A stretch of DNA of 64,000 nucleotides from Wolfiporia cocos. Its lineage: Eukaryota > Basidiomycota > Agaricomycetes > Polyporales > Phaeolaceae. This document shows, in pieces, positions 48,966 through 61,346 of the stretch. The stretch spans positions 1,674,001-1,738,000 of the forward strand of contig JACCLO010000006.1 in the NCBI GenBank assembly GCA_029448655.1, given 5' to 3'. A program made the translations under genes and the position numbers. Positions within the stretch are counted from its first letter, which is position 1. Every line of letters starts with the position of its first letter. Below the pieces are notes generated by a model. That model ran no database searches, was not told where the DNA came from, and was given only the letters and a program-made list of their open reading frames with translations.

Positions 48966-50649
48966 TAGTGTTGCCGAAGTTCAGTTCAGAACCAAGGTTC
49001 AGAACCTGAACCGCCTGAACCGAACCTAGGTTCAGGTTCAGTCCAGGTCCGGTTCAGGGTAGGACATCAAGGTTCGGTTCTTGGTTCAGGGGGGTCATGG
49101 GTACCCTTGAACCAGGTTCGTGTTACGGTTATTTTGAATTTTTCAGACGCTGGCAGAACTCACCATAGGGTGAATACGATACAGGGACTTGTTGCGTAAC
49201 CAACCCCCTGGCTACTCGTGATTCTACTGGGCGCATCCCCAGTTGTACTAGCATGAAGGGCGCGTTTCATCTTTGGCAGATCCAACTCTGCCACCGTTTC
49301 ATGTTTATCATTTATTAGCTGATAGATGGCGTTCAACCGCCATCATTCCTATCTATCGTCTCGGATATATCACTACATACTTATCAAACGTTTGGTACTA
49401 TAGCGTAGATAGTAGCGGTGACATCTGGGACAGGCTTGACCCCTAAAAACTAACGTAGTATATAAACTCGTGTACTTACTGTCGAGGCTCTTCAGCTCGA
49501 CCTTGTTGTATAAACAAGAAGTCTTATACTCGTCCTCAAACGTAGGAAACTACGTTCAGTATTTCTCTCTCGAGCAATCGAACGACTAAGTCCTCGAAGT
49601 GCACATTGACTTCTCGGGCTTAGGCGAGTCTTATATTCTATTCGACTCGCACTTGAACAGATTATATCCTCTAACGCGTATTGGATATTAACCGATCTCC
49701 TAAGAACTTCACTTAGGACCTGAAGGCATCTAACGAGTATTTGCCTTGCATACGGCGACGTGCCTACGTGCAGAAGAACAATCTATATTCGCGACTCGAA
49801 TATACGAACGGGTATTCGACCCATAACAGTTCGAACCTGACTGAACCTTGAACCACATAGCATTATGTAACATATTCTGTGTAGCCACTGGTGGATAAGC
49901 ATCAATTACAATTATGTTCTTGCCATCTTTGCTATAGTGTTGTTGCAGTAAGTTATGGATAGCTGGCTTCACCATAGCAAGCATCAGCACTCATATACTC
50001 TAGTCTCCCAATATGGCAAGGGCTCAACCCCATGCTGGCATCACCATGCTTTCTGTGGCACTGGGCTGCATTTGTTGCTGTCAGATGAAGTAAGAAATGT
50101 AGAAGATTATGTTCCACTTCATATCCATGATCCTAGGTTATATACAGTGTTGTCTAAGAATGGTTTGTTATTGAGGTTTGCCTCAGGCTAATTCACAATC
50201 ATAAACTCTGATTACTGAACTGCTCAAGATGACTGCCTTGAGTGATTATTGTGCATCTAAAATTTATGTTTACCACTCTAATCAAGATTAAGAGCCACTT
50301 TGGAATTCGGCCCAATAGACACCAAATGGAGGCACTGCAGAACTTGAAGTGTGATTACTTTAGTGGGTTCAATAGTGCCGGGAATGAGGTAGGCAAAAGA
50401 GAGCAATTGGTATACATAGAAAGGTGCATGAAGTTGGTGTCTAAATTATTATTTTTACACTCTATAGAAGCAAGTAACTTAGCGGTTCGAACCTACTTCG
50501 AACCATGAACCGAACCTGATGAACCAGTTCACCAGGTTCAGTCCAGGTTCAGGTTCAGGTTCAGGTTCAGGCTCCCTGCAGTCGGTTCGGTTCTGGGTTC
50601 AGCCCTAGACTCCCCTGAACCTGAACCGAACTGAACTTCGGCAACACTA
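48966..50649. mobile_element. hAT-type element, non-autonomous, with 8-bp target duplication
   Basis: Ends are inverted repeats of at least 22 bp, beginning TAGTGTTGCCGAAGTTCAGT. Flanks are TTGAATAT on both sides (48958-48965 and 50650-50657), an 8-bp duplication diagnostic of hAT. Subterminal regions are full of GGTTCAGG/CCTGAACC repeats. No transposase frame was seen; the 49950-50510 interior has only short open segments. A solo LTR is nested in it. Without that the element would be about 0.97 kb. Confidence 0.82.
49121..49828 (+). mobile_element. Solo LTR (708 bp) nested in the hAT element
   Basis: It starts TGTTA and ends TAACA, and is flanked by GTTCG on both sides (49116-49120 and 49829-49833), a 5-bp target duplication. 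A TATATAAA promoter-like box lies near 49458. The lack of any internal region indicates recombination between two LTRs of a former full retrotransposon. Confidence 0.78.
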
Positions 50650-51600
50650 TTGAATATAGCTGTACGCTGTTTGAGTACAGGTGCTCACCTAATGCTCGCT
50701 GTATTCTGCAGGTTACTAGCTCACTCTTTGATGCTTTGGCTTAGATTTGTAGTGTGGCAGTCTATTTTACTACAGGCGTATATCAATCTACTTTTGTCTG
50801 TCGATTAATCTCCGTGACTGAAGTCCCTCGCAGCCGATCGATCGGGAAGTAGCCGATCGCCGCTTATGCATTGCGAGGTAGAAGCAGGACCGTCGCAACA
50901 CTATTATTATAGGTGTTTTGCTGACGATAATCATTATCCGACATTTCCGAGGTGGTGCAAGAATTATGAGAACGATTAGTTGTGCAGTGTGGCATTACAG
51001 TATTTCACAGCGTTGATCCAGGCAATATGCATGGTAACACGCTAAGCAGGATCTGTGACCATCATTGTTGGCTTTTTGCATACACTTTCTTACATCTAAG
51101 GTAACAGTACTTCGATACAGTTACTGGTATGCGTCGTAATGCTCAGATCTATGAGATCTAGGACTACGCTCCACCCGCTCTTTTTCAGAAGTCTGTAGTG
51201 GAGCTCAAAAATCGGTGCCACAGTCATGATCATCGTCAGCAAGCTGGAAAACACTATTTACATACCGGATATACTAGACTTACTATTATTGAATCACGGG
51301 GTTAGAAGAACTTGCTACTCCGGCGGAAACTTGTTAAGGGAGTCTGGAGCATGCATTGGTTCTGCCGGAACTTCTCAAGCGCAGTCCGGCGGGTTGAGAG
51401 CGGCGGGCTGAGAGCATTTCAGTCCTAGTGGCATCCGGCGGAGTTTGGCGGACTCCGCCGGACGCATGATGATTGGCCAATTACTGAACAAGTCAATTGC
51501 TGATCGGCGTTCAATTGCTCATGTGCATATCTGTAGGCGATCGTGCCTATGCAAACTATGTAGGGACACGGGACGATGTGACGCGCGTCTCTGCCGCGCG
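50650..51600. other. Intergenic region upstream of A-T-R copy 3
   Basis: Bases 51150-51235 are an inverted relative of the MITE at 34189. Bases 51300-51470 hold several CCGGCGG-type words, and 51434-51462 is an 11-bp perfect inverted repeat. No gene. Confidence 0.5.
51434..51462. repeat. 11-bp perfect palindrome, possible regulator site
   Basis: TCCGGCGGAGT and its complement flank TTGGCGG, about 185 bp before the ATG of copy 3. CGG words in inverted order resemble Zn2Cys6 binding sites. Copy 2 has no counterpart. Confidence 0.4.
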
Positions 51601-51607
51601 TATATAT
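51601..51607 (+). promoter_or_regulatory. TATA box of A-T-R copy 3
   Basis: TATATAT lies 46 nt before the ATG, the counterpart of the copy 2 box. Confidence 0.5.
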
Positions 51608-51646
51608 GTAGGAACGATATGCAATGCATGGGCAAGCTAACACATC

Positions 51647-54600
51647 ATGTCCGCTCGACGAATTCTTCCACCCCCGCCACAGACGCACGCTCGCACGAGC
51701 GGCACCTTCCGTGCGCCCCCGCTCGATGGCTCGCTGACGTTGCCAGAGATATGCGACTGGCACGAGAAGAACTCGCCAGAGCACCGCATGTTTCTCTATG
51801 CAGACAACGACGGCCAAGTCAAGTCGATTTGCTGGCGCGAGTCAGCAAGGGCGATCCGCGTGGCCGCCAAGTTAGTTCGAGATCGCATGGGATGGCAGCC
51901 TGGAGTAGCTGACACGCCTGTGGTCGGCATCATAGCACAATCTGGAAAGTATTTGGAGTGTAAATCTGCAATGGCATAGCTGACCCGTCTCACATGCAGA
52001 TGGAATTCTGTATGCCACACTCGTTTTGGGCATTATGCGCGCAAACTATGCTGCTTTCCCCATCTCCATCCGCAATTCGCCTGCTGCAGTTGCACATCTG
52101 ATCAAACAAGTTGGCGTGCGGCACGTTGTGCTGGGCCGCAACAAGGGCACGCAGGAGCTCTTTGATGCCACATTGGAGATTCTAAAGGCGCAACATCCTA
52201 CGGCTGATATACCCGTGGCGTCTCCAATGCCTGTTTTTGAGGACTTGTATCTTCCAGAGTCATTCAACATCCCCGCAGAAGATCTCTTATTTGAGTTCAA
52301 AGGCTCAGATGCTCCCGCGTGGATTTCTCACTCATCGGGTACACACATTTTGCTTCCGGACTCGGTCAGGCTGAGTAAATGTATCTCGCCTAGGCTCGAC
52401 GGCGTTCCCCAAGCCGATCTGGTTCACGCACCACCGCGTTTTGCAAGTCCTGGTGATGCCTTGGTACAGTGAACGTGATCTCACCGGCTCGATCTTTTCG
52501 GCACACATGTCGCCGATGTACCACGGGATGGGCCTACTCAATGTACTGTGGACGGTGAGCAATACTGTGGTTGCATACATTCGACCGGTATTTATGAATG
52601 ATCACTGGCAGGCAAGCATGGGTAATACGTGTGGTCTCTTCGCACCCCAGTCGCCTCCGCCGGCCCCTGACCCGGATTCCGTCTTCGAAGCGGCAAAGAC
52701 CACGGATTGTAGCATCCTGATGGGAATTCCTGCATTTCTAGAGGTCAATATAAGTCAATATTGCAGAGTTGGTAGGAATGGCCCACTAATATACGACGCT
52801 AGGTTTGGTCATATAAACCAGAATATGTCAAGTGGCTCGCTACTCGCGACGTAGTGGTGCGTCGCTTTTGCAGAGATGTTGCACTCACATTGAGGCTCCT
52901 AATTAGGCATTTGGTGGAGGCCCGTTGAATAAAGAGCGAGGAGATTACCTGGTCTCGCAGGGCGTGCCGATATATGTCAGTTACGGAATGTGCGCCCATC
53001 CAGACGATCTATTGGTCTGATCTAACATAATCAACTGAAGTACCGAAACCGGAAGACTGAATATGTTCTTCCCAGGTAACTTTTATCCTAATACTCAGGT
53101 CTAGTAGTGTAAAGATTTATCTATCTCAGCCGGTGGCAAGGTAGAATGGGAATATTTCCAACTCAGAAGTGAGATTACGACGAAGTTAATACCATGGGAC
53201 GACAACACATTTGAGTTGGTTGTGGTGGTAAGCACATAGATCAAGCTGATAAAGTCGTGTCCTGACATTCGGCCGTTGCATCCATCAGTCAAATGAAATC
53301 TACGAGCCGAATGTGTGCAACACAACTGTGGATGGTCGAAGTGCATATGCAACCTCGGATCTCCTTTCTCCGCATCCTACAGTTCCAGGCTACTGGAAGA
53401 TTGTGGGTCGGACAGATGACCAGATTATGCACAGCACGGGAGAAAAGGTGGGTTTGCTCTCATGTTGTTAATGAGAGCAGCGATGAACCTGCATGCAGAC
53501 GAATCCTGGTCCTTTGGGTGCGCAGTCATCATAGCATACTCCAGGATGACTGCTTTATAATTACACAGAAAGCATTTTGAAGCAGGACCCGCATATCCAA
53601 GATTGCGTGATGTTCGGTCGCGGAAAATTCCAGCCTGGAATTCTCGTTGATCCGGTGCCCGAATACCGCTTCGATACCACGGATGAGGCAAGGTTGGCTG
53701 AGTTCAGGAACAAGATATGGTATGAAAATACCTGATTTCGGCTTGCTGCCATGCTCATGGATTGCTAGGCCCACGGTCGAGAAAATGAATGCATATGCTC
53801 CACAGCATTCAAGACTGTTCAAGGAGGTGATTCGCGACATTTAGAAACAAGTGTGATCAAGGATTGATGTCCCGATCAGATGATTCTAGTCTCGAGTCCC
53901 GCAAAGCCATTCCAGTTCACTGCCAAAGGCACTGTACGAAGAGCAGCGATGATCAAAGAATATGAGGAAGAGATCGAGGCAGCATATGAACGAGTGGAGA
54001 AGAGCGAGCAGTCAGATATCCCACTGCCTTCTCAATGGGACGACAGCAGCGCAATTGACTTCATTCGCGCGGTGATATCCAAGATCATGGCCCGTGCAGT
54101 CGGAGACGACGACGACATATTCCAACATGGATGCGACAGGTTCACATTTTTACAGGATGACCAAGCGCAAATGTGCTGATGTGTTATCGTAGCCTCCAGG
54201 CAACCTACATCAGGAACACCATCTTTCGAGCCTTACGAGAGTCAACACGGATCGATACCCGGAAAGTAGAAACTACATTCGTCTACAGCAACCCTACGGT
54301 CTCAAGCCTGGCATATTTTGTAGCCAAGGTTGTGCGCGGAGAATCGGTGACGGAATCTTCCAACTTGAGTCAACGAATTTCGGCGATGCACAAGATGGTG
54401 GCGAAATACAGCGACAATTTCTCTGTTCATCGTGGTGGTATCTCACCGACCGGTGGCGACATCGTCTTGCTCACAGGGTCTACTGGAGGTCTTGGTTGTC
54501 ACATCCTCGCTCAACTCGCAGACAATCCGAGAGTTGAGAGAGTATACGCGTTCAATAGACCTTCTCGAAGCGGTATTGCTGTTCGAGATCGACAGAGATC

Positions 54601-55827
54601 TGCGCTAATCCAACGCGGGCTGGAGGCGAGCATTGTGGACGGTGGCAAGATTGTGCTTGTAGAAGGCGATCTGACATCTTCCAACTTTGGAATGTCCAGC
54701 ATTGCATACGAAGAGGTACAGGCATTATTGCGAGCCCATATACATTGCTGATCGTGTTCCAGATGCAACGTTCAACTACTCACATCATACATAACGGTGC
54801 GTTCTTTTTCACGATCACGACTATCTTTGGCTGATATTTCCGTCACAGCTTGGAGAGTTGATTTCAACGTGTCTTTGAGCTCCTTCGAAGACAGCATCAA
54901 AGGGCTGCGTCGCCTAATCGAGCTGACTCTCGCTTCCCCTTTGAATATACCGCCTCGGATTGTCTTCACCAGCTCAATCGGCGTTCTTCGGGGTAAGTGC
55001 GACAATATTTGAGGCACAAGGAGCCGTGTTCTGATCATCTTGATGTTCTCAGGTGCGGCACCCAATGATCGGCTCAATGAGGTTCCCGTGCCTGCCGAAT
55101 TTGCTGCAGGACTCGGCTACGCAGAATCTAAATGGGTATCTGAGCAGATCCTGTACCAAGCAGCAGCCAGGACGCCGCTAGACCCGATGGTTGTCCGTGT
55201 TGGTCAGTTAGCTGGAGGACCAAGAGGTGATTGGAACACGCATGAGTGGTTCCCTTCGATGGTCCAGACTGCTCCAGTGCTACGCTGCTTCCCCGACGAT
55301 GACAGAGTGAGTCTTGTTAATCAATACAAATTACAGTCTAAGCTGAAATGGCTCGTTAGGGAGTGACGTGGATACCACTTGATCTCGCTGCCTCAGCGAT
55401 TATCGACTTCTCGAGGGCGACGAATTCAACACACACAGTCCACCTTGCACATCCTCGTCCTGTATCATGGCACTCACTGGCGACAATTGTTGCTTCCGAG
55501 TTCGACATCCCTCTTGTGCCCTACGCCGAATGGCTTACAAATCTAGAACGCGTAGCTCAAGCTGGAGACGTTCTCGAGAATGGCACGACCCCTTCACCTG
55601 CAAAAGCTATGCATGCTCTTCAACTTCTTCCAACGTACAGGGGACTCGGAGTGAAGACTAATGCAGAATCTTCCACGCTGGCATTTGGGATGGCAGATAT
55701 GGAGGTCCAGAAAGCGGTCGAGGCGTCTTCTACCCTTGCCGATGTACATGTGCGACAGTTGGGACCGCAAGATGTTCATCAGTGGATTGCATATTGGCGG
55801 AAGGCTGGGCTATTTAGCGGGCACTAG
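51647..55827 (+). pseudogene. A-T-R adenylate-forming reductase, copy 3, with a broken first splice donor
   Basis: It is collinear with copy 2 (offset about 7.1 kb) and very similar throughout, with the same intron positions. All catalytic motifs are kept (adenylation SSG + STAFPK, YGITETGR, GRTDDQIMHSTGEK; carrier HGCDSLQA; reductase TGSTGGLG and YAESK). The single lesion seen is at intron 1 (51945-51999): the donor reads GA (TCTG|GAAAGT) where copy 1 and copy 2 have GT and copy 4 has GC. The acceptor is intact and would continue in frame (DGILYATLVLGIMR). Retention of the intron gives a stop about 12 codons later. It is called a pseudogene with caution, since GA-AG splicing is rare but cannot be excluded without RNA. 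Confidence 0.8.
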
Positions 55828-56908
55828 AGTAGTATGATGACTTTCAGAATTATCTCGGTGTACCTGCGCAACTCATGGCGCGTTGACTATCCGTCACCAC
55901 TCGCGCTCGGTTCTTACCGACGCTCGTAATGTGATCGCAATTAATACAGCCAGGCTACGGCATGCAGCTGGCCTATGTCGTAGCTCACATTCAGCGTGAT
56001 ATCGAGCAGTCTCAGAAATCTGATCCTCACTTTGCTGCCCCAACGGTAAGTCGAACCTGGCTGTAGACCGCAAACTGTCTCGCCTCGTAACCTGGACGTC
56101 CGCGTCAGGAGGAGACAGCGGGCCGACGAGTCGTGGCACGCTTGTCATGTCAGATTTGTCATGCGCCAGCTAGGCGCTCTTCTGTAAGCCACAACCTTCC
56201 TTGCTACTTTGGTAAAACTTTAGGCCGGGTTCCTCATCATAATCATTATGACTAAGGCTTCCTCCTGCGGTGAACCGGCATCTAGGCGACACTCCATTGA
56301 GCCCAGACAACAATGCACGGTACCTGCATAGAGCTTAGCTTGCTTCATGCATTCCTCTAGCGGCAAACGCGCTTTCGATATCCGTAGCTCGCGAGCCCAC
56401 GAACACAGTACGAGTACAAGACCTAGTATCGCTCAAAAAATGCTCCAGCCATTTCTTGCTTGAGTATGGTCGACGCAGCTTGTCGATCAGGATAACAAAT
56501 TGCTTGTCAGATTGCTAGCATCATTCGCTTCATTATCCTCTAGTAAGTAGCGAACTGTGTCAATTCCTGATGAGCTTTCTGACGCACTTCACTGAGACTC
56601 AGCAAGCTCGTCAGAGAGGGATGTGCTTTTGCCGACTGAGTATTCCAGAGCCAACAAGCCATCGGACGTCTTCCTGACTTGTCAAATGCCGTCCGCATCT
56701 CGCGTCACTCGTTTGCCGCAGCTCTGTCCTTGTTTCTCAAGCCTGTTAGGCTATCTGAAGTCAGCAGGTCTGCTCGAGGGTCCGTCCCCTGTGGCAGATC
56801 CTATTTGCAGGACTGTGAGAACGCTCGCGAAGCTGGCAGCGTATTATCGCCGAGGTGCAGCTGCTGATAAAGCAGCAATCCCAAGAGAAGAGGGCAGTCT
56901 CAGACGTT
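55828..56908. other. Intergenic region
   Basis: The first 230 bp are homologous to the 3' flank of copy 2 (48724-48960), so the duplication includes the downstream flank. Nothing else supported. Confidence 0.5.
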
Positions 56909-59900
56909 ATGGCTGAACGGCGCACCTTTCCTGCCCCACCCCGAGTACACGGATTATCGAGCACAACCTTCACTGCTCCCACTATTGATGGCTCGTCGAC
57001 TATCCCTGAAATCTGCGATTGGATTGCGGAACACTCACCGCATCATCGCGCGTACACCTATGTCGATGATAATGGCCAGATTAAATCCATCAGCCGGCTC
57101 GAGGCAGGACACGCTATTCATGTGGCCGCAAGAATCGTTCGAGACCGGGTAGGATGGTCCCCTGGAACGGCCTCTACGCCGGTGATCGCCATCTTAGCAC
57201 AATCTGGCAAGTATCCGTACCCTAGGACTGACATATCTGGGCCTGTTCTTACTTCCGCCTGCCAGATGCTATCCCATATTCCGCCACCGTTTTGGGAATT
57301 ATGCGGGCAAATTTTGCCGCATTCGCTATTTCCACTCGTAATTCGGCTGCAGCAGTAGCTCATCTTTTGAATCAAGTCGGGGCGCAGCACATACTCATTG
57401 GCAGAGAACAAAGCACTCAGGATCTCATGAGAAATGCATTAGATATCTTGAGAGGCCAATACCCGTCTGCAACCGCTCCGACACCGTCTTTGATGCCCGT
57501 CTTCGAGGAGCTGTATACAACAAACTCTGAGAGTAACTTTGCAACGGACGACTTGTCGTTCGAATTTAAAGGTCCAGATATGCCGGCGTTAATCCTGCAT
57601 TCCTCGGGTGAGTTGGGCGTACAGTAGTTTGTTTGCAGCGATCTCATACTGAGCGCGCAGGCTCCACTGCGTTCCCAAAGCCAATCATGCTGACTCATCA
57701 TCTTCTGGTCCTATACTCTTTAACTGTTTGTTACAGTGAACGCGATATGACAGACGTGGTCATCTCTATGCACTTATCGCCAATGTTCCATGCCATGGGC
57801 ATTTTTAACCTGATATGGGCCGTGCGTACCCGAATTCAGTAAGGTGTTTGGTCATAATATTGATGAGATTCGGCGACGGATTACAGGCTATTTCAGGCGC
57901 GGTGTGCGGCTTTCTGGCGCCCAGTTCTCCGCCGCCTATCCCTACCCCGGAGCTGGTGTATAATGCGGCAAAAACTCTGCAATGCGAAATTCTGATTGCT
58001 GTCCCATCGTTGTTGGAGGTATGCAGGCCGTCATGACTAGCATGGACGTCTGCTCATTAGACGTTCAGGACTGGTCGCGAAACGAAGACTGTGTGAAATG
58101 GCTCTCTACGAGGCCTCTTGTGGTAGGTGCCGATAGTCACCTTGACATGATCAGCCTCTACATATTGCTTCAGACGACAGGCGGAGGTCCTTTAGATCAG
58201 GAAAGGGGCGACTACCTTGCCTCTCAAGGCGTTCGCATTTGGAATGCCTATGGGATGTAAGCGCATCACATAGCATTAATATCGCAATCGCTCAATTGGG
58301 CCCCACAGTACTGAAGTAGGGGCAGTCAGCACTTTCTTCCCTGGTGAGTTTGTGCCTGCATTGGTGGCACGTTGACACGAACATGCATCCCAATAGCCAC
58401 ATTTCTCCCCGAGTGGGAGTACTTTAGGATCACGAAAAACGTCACCGTGAAAATGGTTCCGAATGATGGAGGTACATATGAAATAGTAATACTAGTAAGT
58501 CGAGGATTGTGTACATATTCATGCATTTAGCTAATCTCTGTATTTCAGTCGAGTAAAATCAATCAGCCAAGCGTGATCAACACGACTGTTGACGGAGTGC
58601 CCGCATATGCAACGTCAGATTTGGTCGTTCCTCATCCCCAGGTAGCTGGTTATTGGAAGATTATTGGTCGCACCGACGACCAGATCATGCACAGTACGGG
58701 AGAGAAAGTGAGAAGTTGTTTACCTGTTGATAATTGCTTATCCATTTGAGATCAGACAAATCCGGGACCGTTAGGTTTGGATGACAGTCACTGGTAGCCT
58801 ATAGGTTTACTCATCACACTGCAGAAAGCATCTTGCGGCAGGATATGCACGTGCGAGCGTGCGTGATGTTTGGCCGCGGGCGTTTCCAAGCGGGAATCCT
58901 GGTCGATCCTAAACCTGAGTACCGCTTCGATGTCTCCCATGAGACTGCATTAGCAGATTTCAGGAACACGATCTGGTGCGCATTGTGCACACATCACAAT
59001 GAATCACATACTGAGCCTGATCAAGGCCAACTATCGAAAAGGTGAACGAATATGCACCACAGCATTCAAGAATTTTCAAAGAGGTATTCCCGAAAATGAA
59101 ACTAATGCCATGAACTTATGAATTTGAGGCATAGCTGATTCTTGTATCAATTCCTTCAAAACCTTTTCAATTTACTGCCAAAGGCACCGCTCGCCGTGGT
59201 GCCATGCTCAAAGAATATGGGCCAGAGATTGCCGCCGCTTATGAGAAGAAGGAACAGAGCGAACAATTGGACATTCTACCGCCTTATTCATGGGATCAAG
59301 ATGCCATGGCTCAATTTATCCGTTCCGCAGTCCAGAATGTTATCAAATACTCTCTCCTTGACGACGACGACATATTCCAACATGGCTGCGATAGGTGGAT
59401 CACTCGTTTTTCATGCTTGTAAAACGCTTATATGGCTGATAGCCTGCAGGCCACATACATCCGGAACACCATTCTCCGAGCATTGCGTGACTCCGCACAC
59501 ATCGATACTCGCCAGATCGATGTCAATTTCGTTTACGCTTACCCAACCATTACACGGCTTGTATCGTTCGCAGTCAAAGCCCTTAAAGGAGACTCACCAG
59601 ACAATCCTATGGCCACGAGGGTAGATGAAATGCATAAGATGGTCGCCAAGTACAGCGAAGGGTTCCCTGTTCATCGAGGCAATATCGCACCGGTCGGTGG
59701 AGACGTCGTGTTGCTCACAGGCTCTACTGGAAGCCTTGGTTGTTACCTTTTGGCGCTTCTTGCATCTGATCCAGGAATATCACGCGTGTACGCCCTCAAT
59801 CGACCTAGCAGGAATGGCGTAGCCCTTCGGGAACGGCAGAGAGCGGCGCTAACCGAGCGTGAACTGGATGCGGGCATCGTGGAGACTGGCAAGACTGTGC

Positions 59901-61072
59901 TCCTTGAAGGAGATCTGACGTTGCCCAATCTGGGAGTGCCCCAGACGACCTACGAAGAGGTGAATATATGCGGCCATACGATGTACATTACTGACAGTTG
60001 GTGGAAGATACGCCTCTCGGTCACTCATATCATCCATAACGGTGGGCCTTATCTGTTCTGTTTCCACTGATCATGAGTTTAGAGTCAAATGTGATGACAG
60101 CTTGGCGAGTAGATTTCAATGTATCCCTAACCTCCTTTGAGGATAATATTCAAGGCCTGCGCCATTTGATTGACTTGTCCCTCGCATCTCCAATGATCAT
60201 ACCGCCACGAATCATTTTCACGAGCTCTGTCGGCGTCTTTCAGAGTCAGCGGTGGCCCCTTCTGCAGTTTGTTGTGCAGTACTCACCTTATACGATCACA
60301 GATGCACAATTGGGCGATGAGCTGATCGAAGCGCCCATCAAAGCAGAGTTTGCCGCTGGTACAGGCTACGCTGAGTCCAAGTGGATTTCGGAGCAAGTCT
60401 TGTACGAAGCCGCCGCCAAGACGCCACTCGATCCACTGATAGTCCGTGTCGGCCAGCTTTCTGGGGCCCCAGATGGAATATGGAATGCACATGAATGGTA
60501 TCCTGCAATGGTGCAAAGCGCCCCGGTGTTGCGCTGCTTCCCTGATGACGATAGGGTGAGCAGCTAAGATCAATATTGCAGAGGCAGCGTTTTGATCAAA
60601 TTATGCATAGGGAGTATCATGGATCCCACTTGACCTGGCTGCAGCTGCGCTTGTCGACTTTCGCAGGGCGTCGAATCCTGCGCATACTGTGCACCTTGTG
60701 CACCCGCGGCCGGTTTCATGGCATTCAATCGCGACCCAAGTCGTGTCAGAGTTCTCCGTCCCACTAGTACCCTATACTTATTGGCTCGAGCAACTTGAGG
60801 CCACAGCGAGGAGCTCGAATCACCCTGACAGCGACAATGCCGACGCCCTGGAGACTCTCCACGCTTCGCGACTACTCCGGCTGTTCAGAAGCTTTGCGAA
60901 GGAAGTGGGCACCTATTCTGAGAGATTTGCAATGGGGATGCCGAATATAAAGTCTACACGGGCTATCCATGCGTCCAACACCTTAGCGGACCCCCACCTT
61001 CGCCAGGTGAGTTCAATGGATGTGAGGAGGTGGATAACGTACTGGCGCAAAGTGGGATTACTAGGGAGATAG
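56909..61072 (+). CDS. A-T-R adenylate-forming reductase, copy 4
   Basis: It has the same domain order and intron positions as copy 2 but is clearly more divergent. Adenylation: SSGSTAFPKP, YGITEVGA, GRTDDQIMHSTGEK. Carrier: DDDDIFQHGCDSLQA, again with the Ser codon split by an intron (59394-59442). Reductase: VLLTGSTGSLG and GYAESKW, ending RWITYWRKVGLLGR. Every junction keeps frame. Intron 1 (57207-57265) must be a GC-AG intron (TCTG|GCAAGT ... GCCAG), the known minor class; the GTATCC four bases further breaks the frame. In the reductase, the intron before ATACGCCTCTCGGTC uses the distal AG. The gene looks functional. The ATG at 56909 (MAERRTFPAPP) was chosen by alignment with the paralogues. 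Confidence 0.85.
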
Positions 61073-61317
61073 GAAAATGTTCATCAGTAGTCAAGTGCTT
61101 TCTACTTTACGTATGCAGCCCCGGCAGAATGCGTGCTATAGATTGTTGATATAGTCAACGAGACATAACAGCTTACCTTTTGAATACATCGCCTCGCGAG
61201 ACTCAGAAGTAATATACCACGCTTCGAGCACCTACAGAATGTGTGACCCTTATAATCAGATGGTAAAGGGGGACATAATGACGAGTGAACATGGAATCTA
61301 TGGGACTCTATATCAAA

Positions 61318-61346
61318 CTAGCTAGATAACCCGTGCTCTCGCACGG
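61318..61346 (-). mobile_element. Helitron-type 3' terminus
   Basis: On the minus strand a hairpin CCGTGC-GAGA-GCACGG is followed by 9 nt and CTAG, then T. Spacing and order are the same as in the array at 24957-27496, but the sequence differs. The other end of this element was not found. Confidence 0.45.

Noticed and set aside
48980..49120. Telomere-like repeat (GGTTCAGG)
   Set aside because: Basidiomycete telomeres are TTAGGG-type; these words are confined to the two ends of a hAT element with a clear target duplication.
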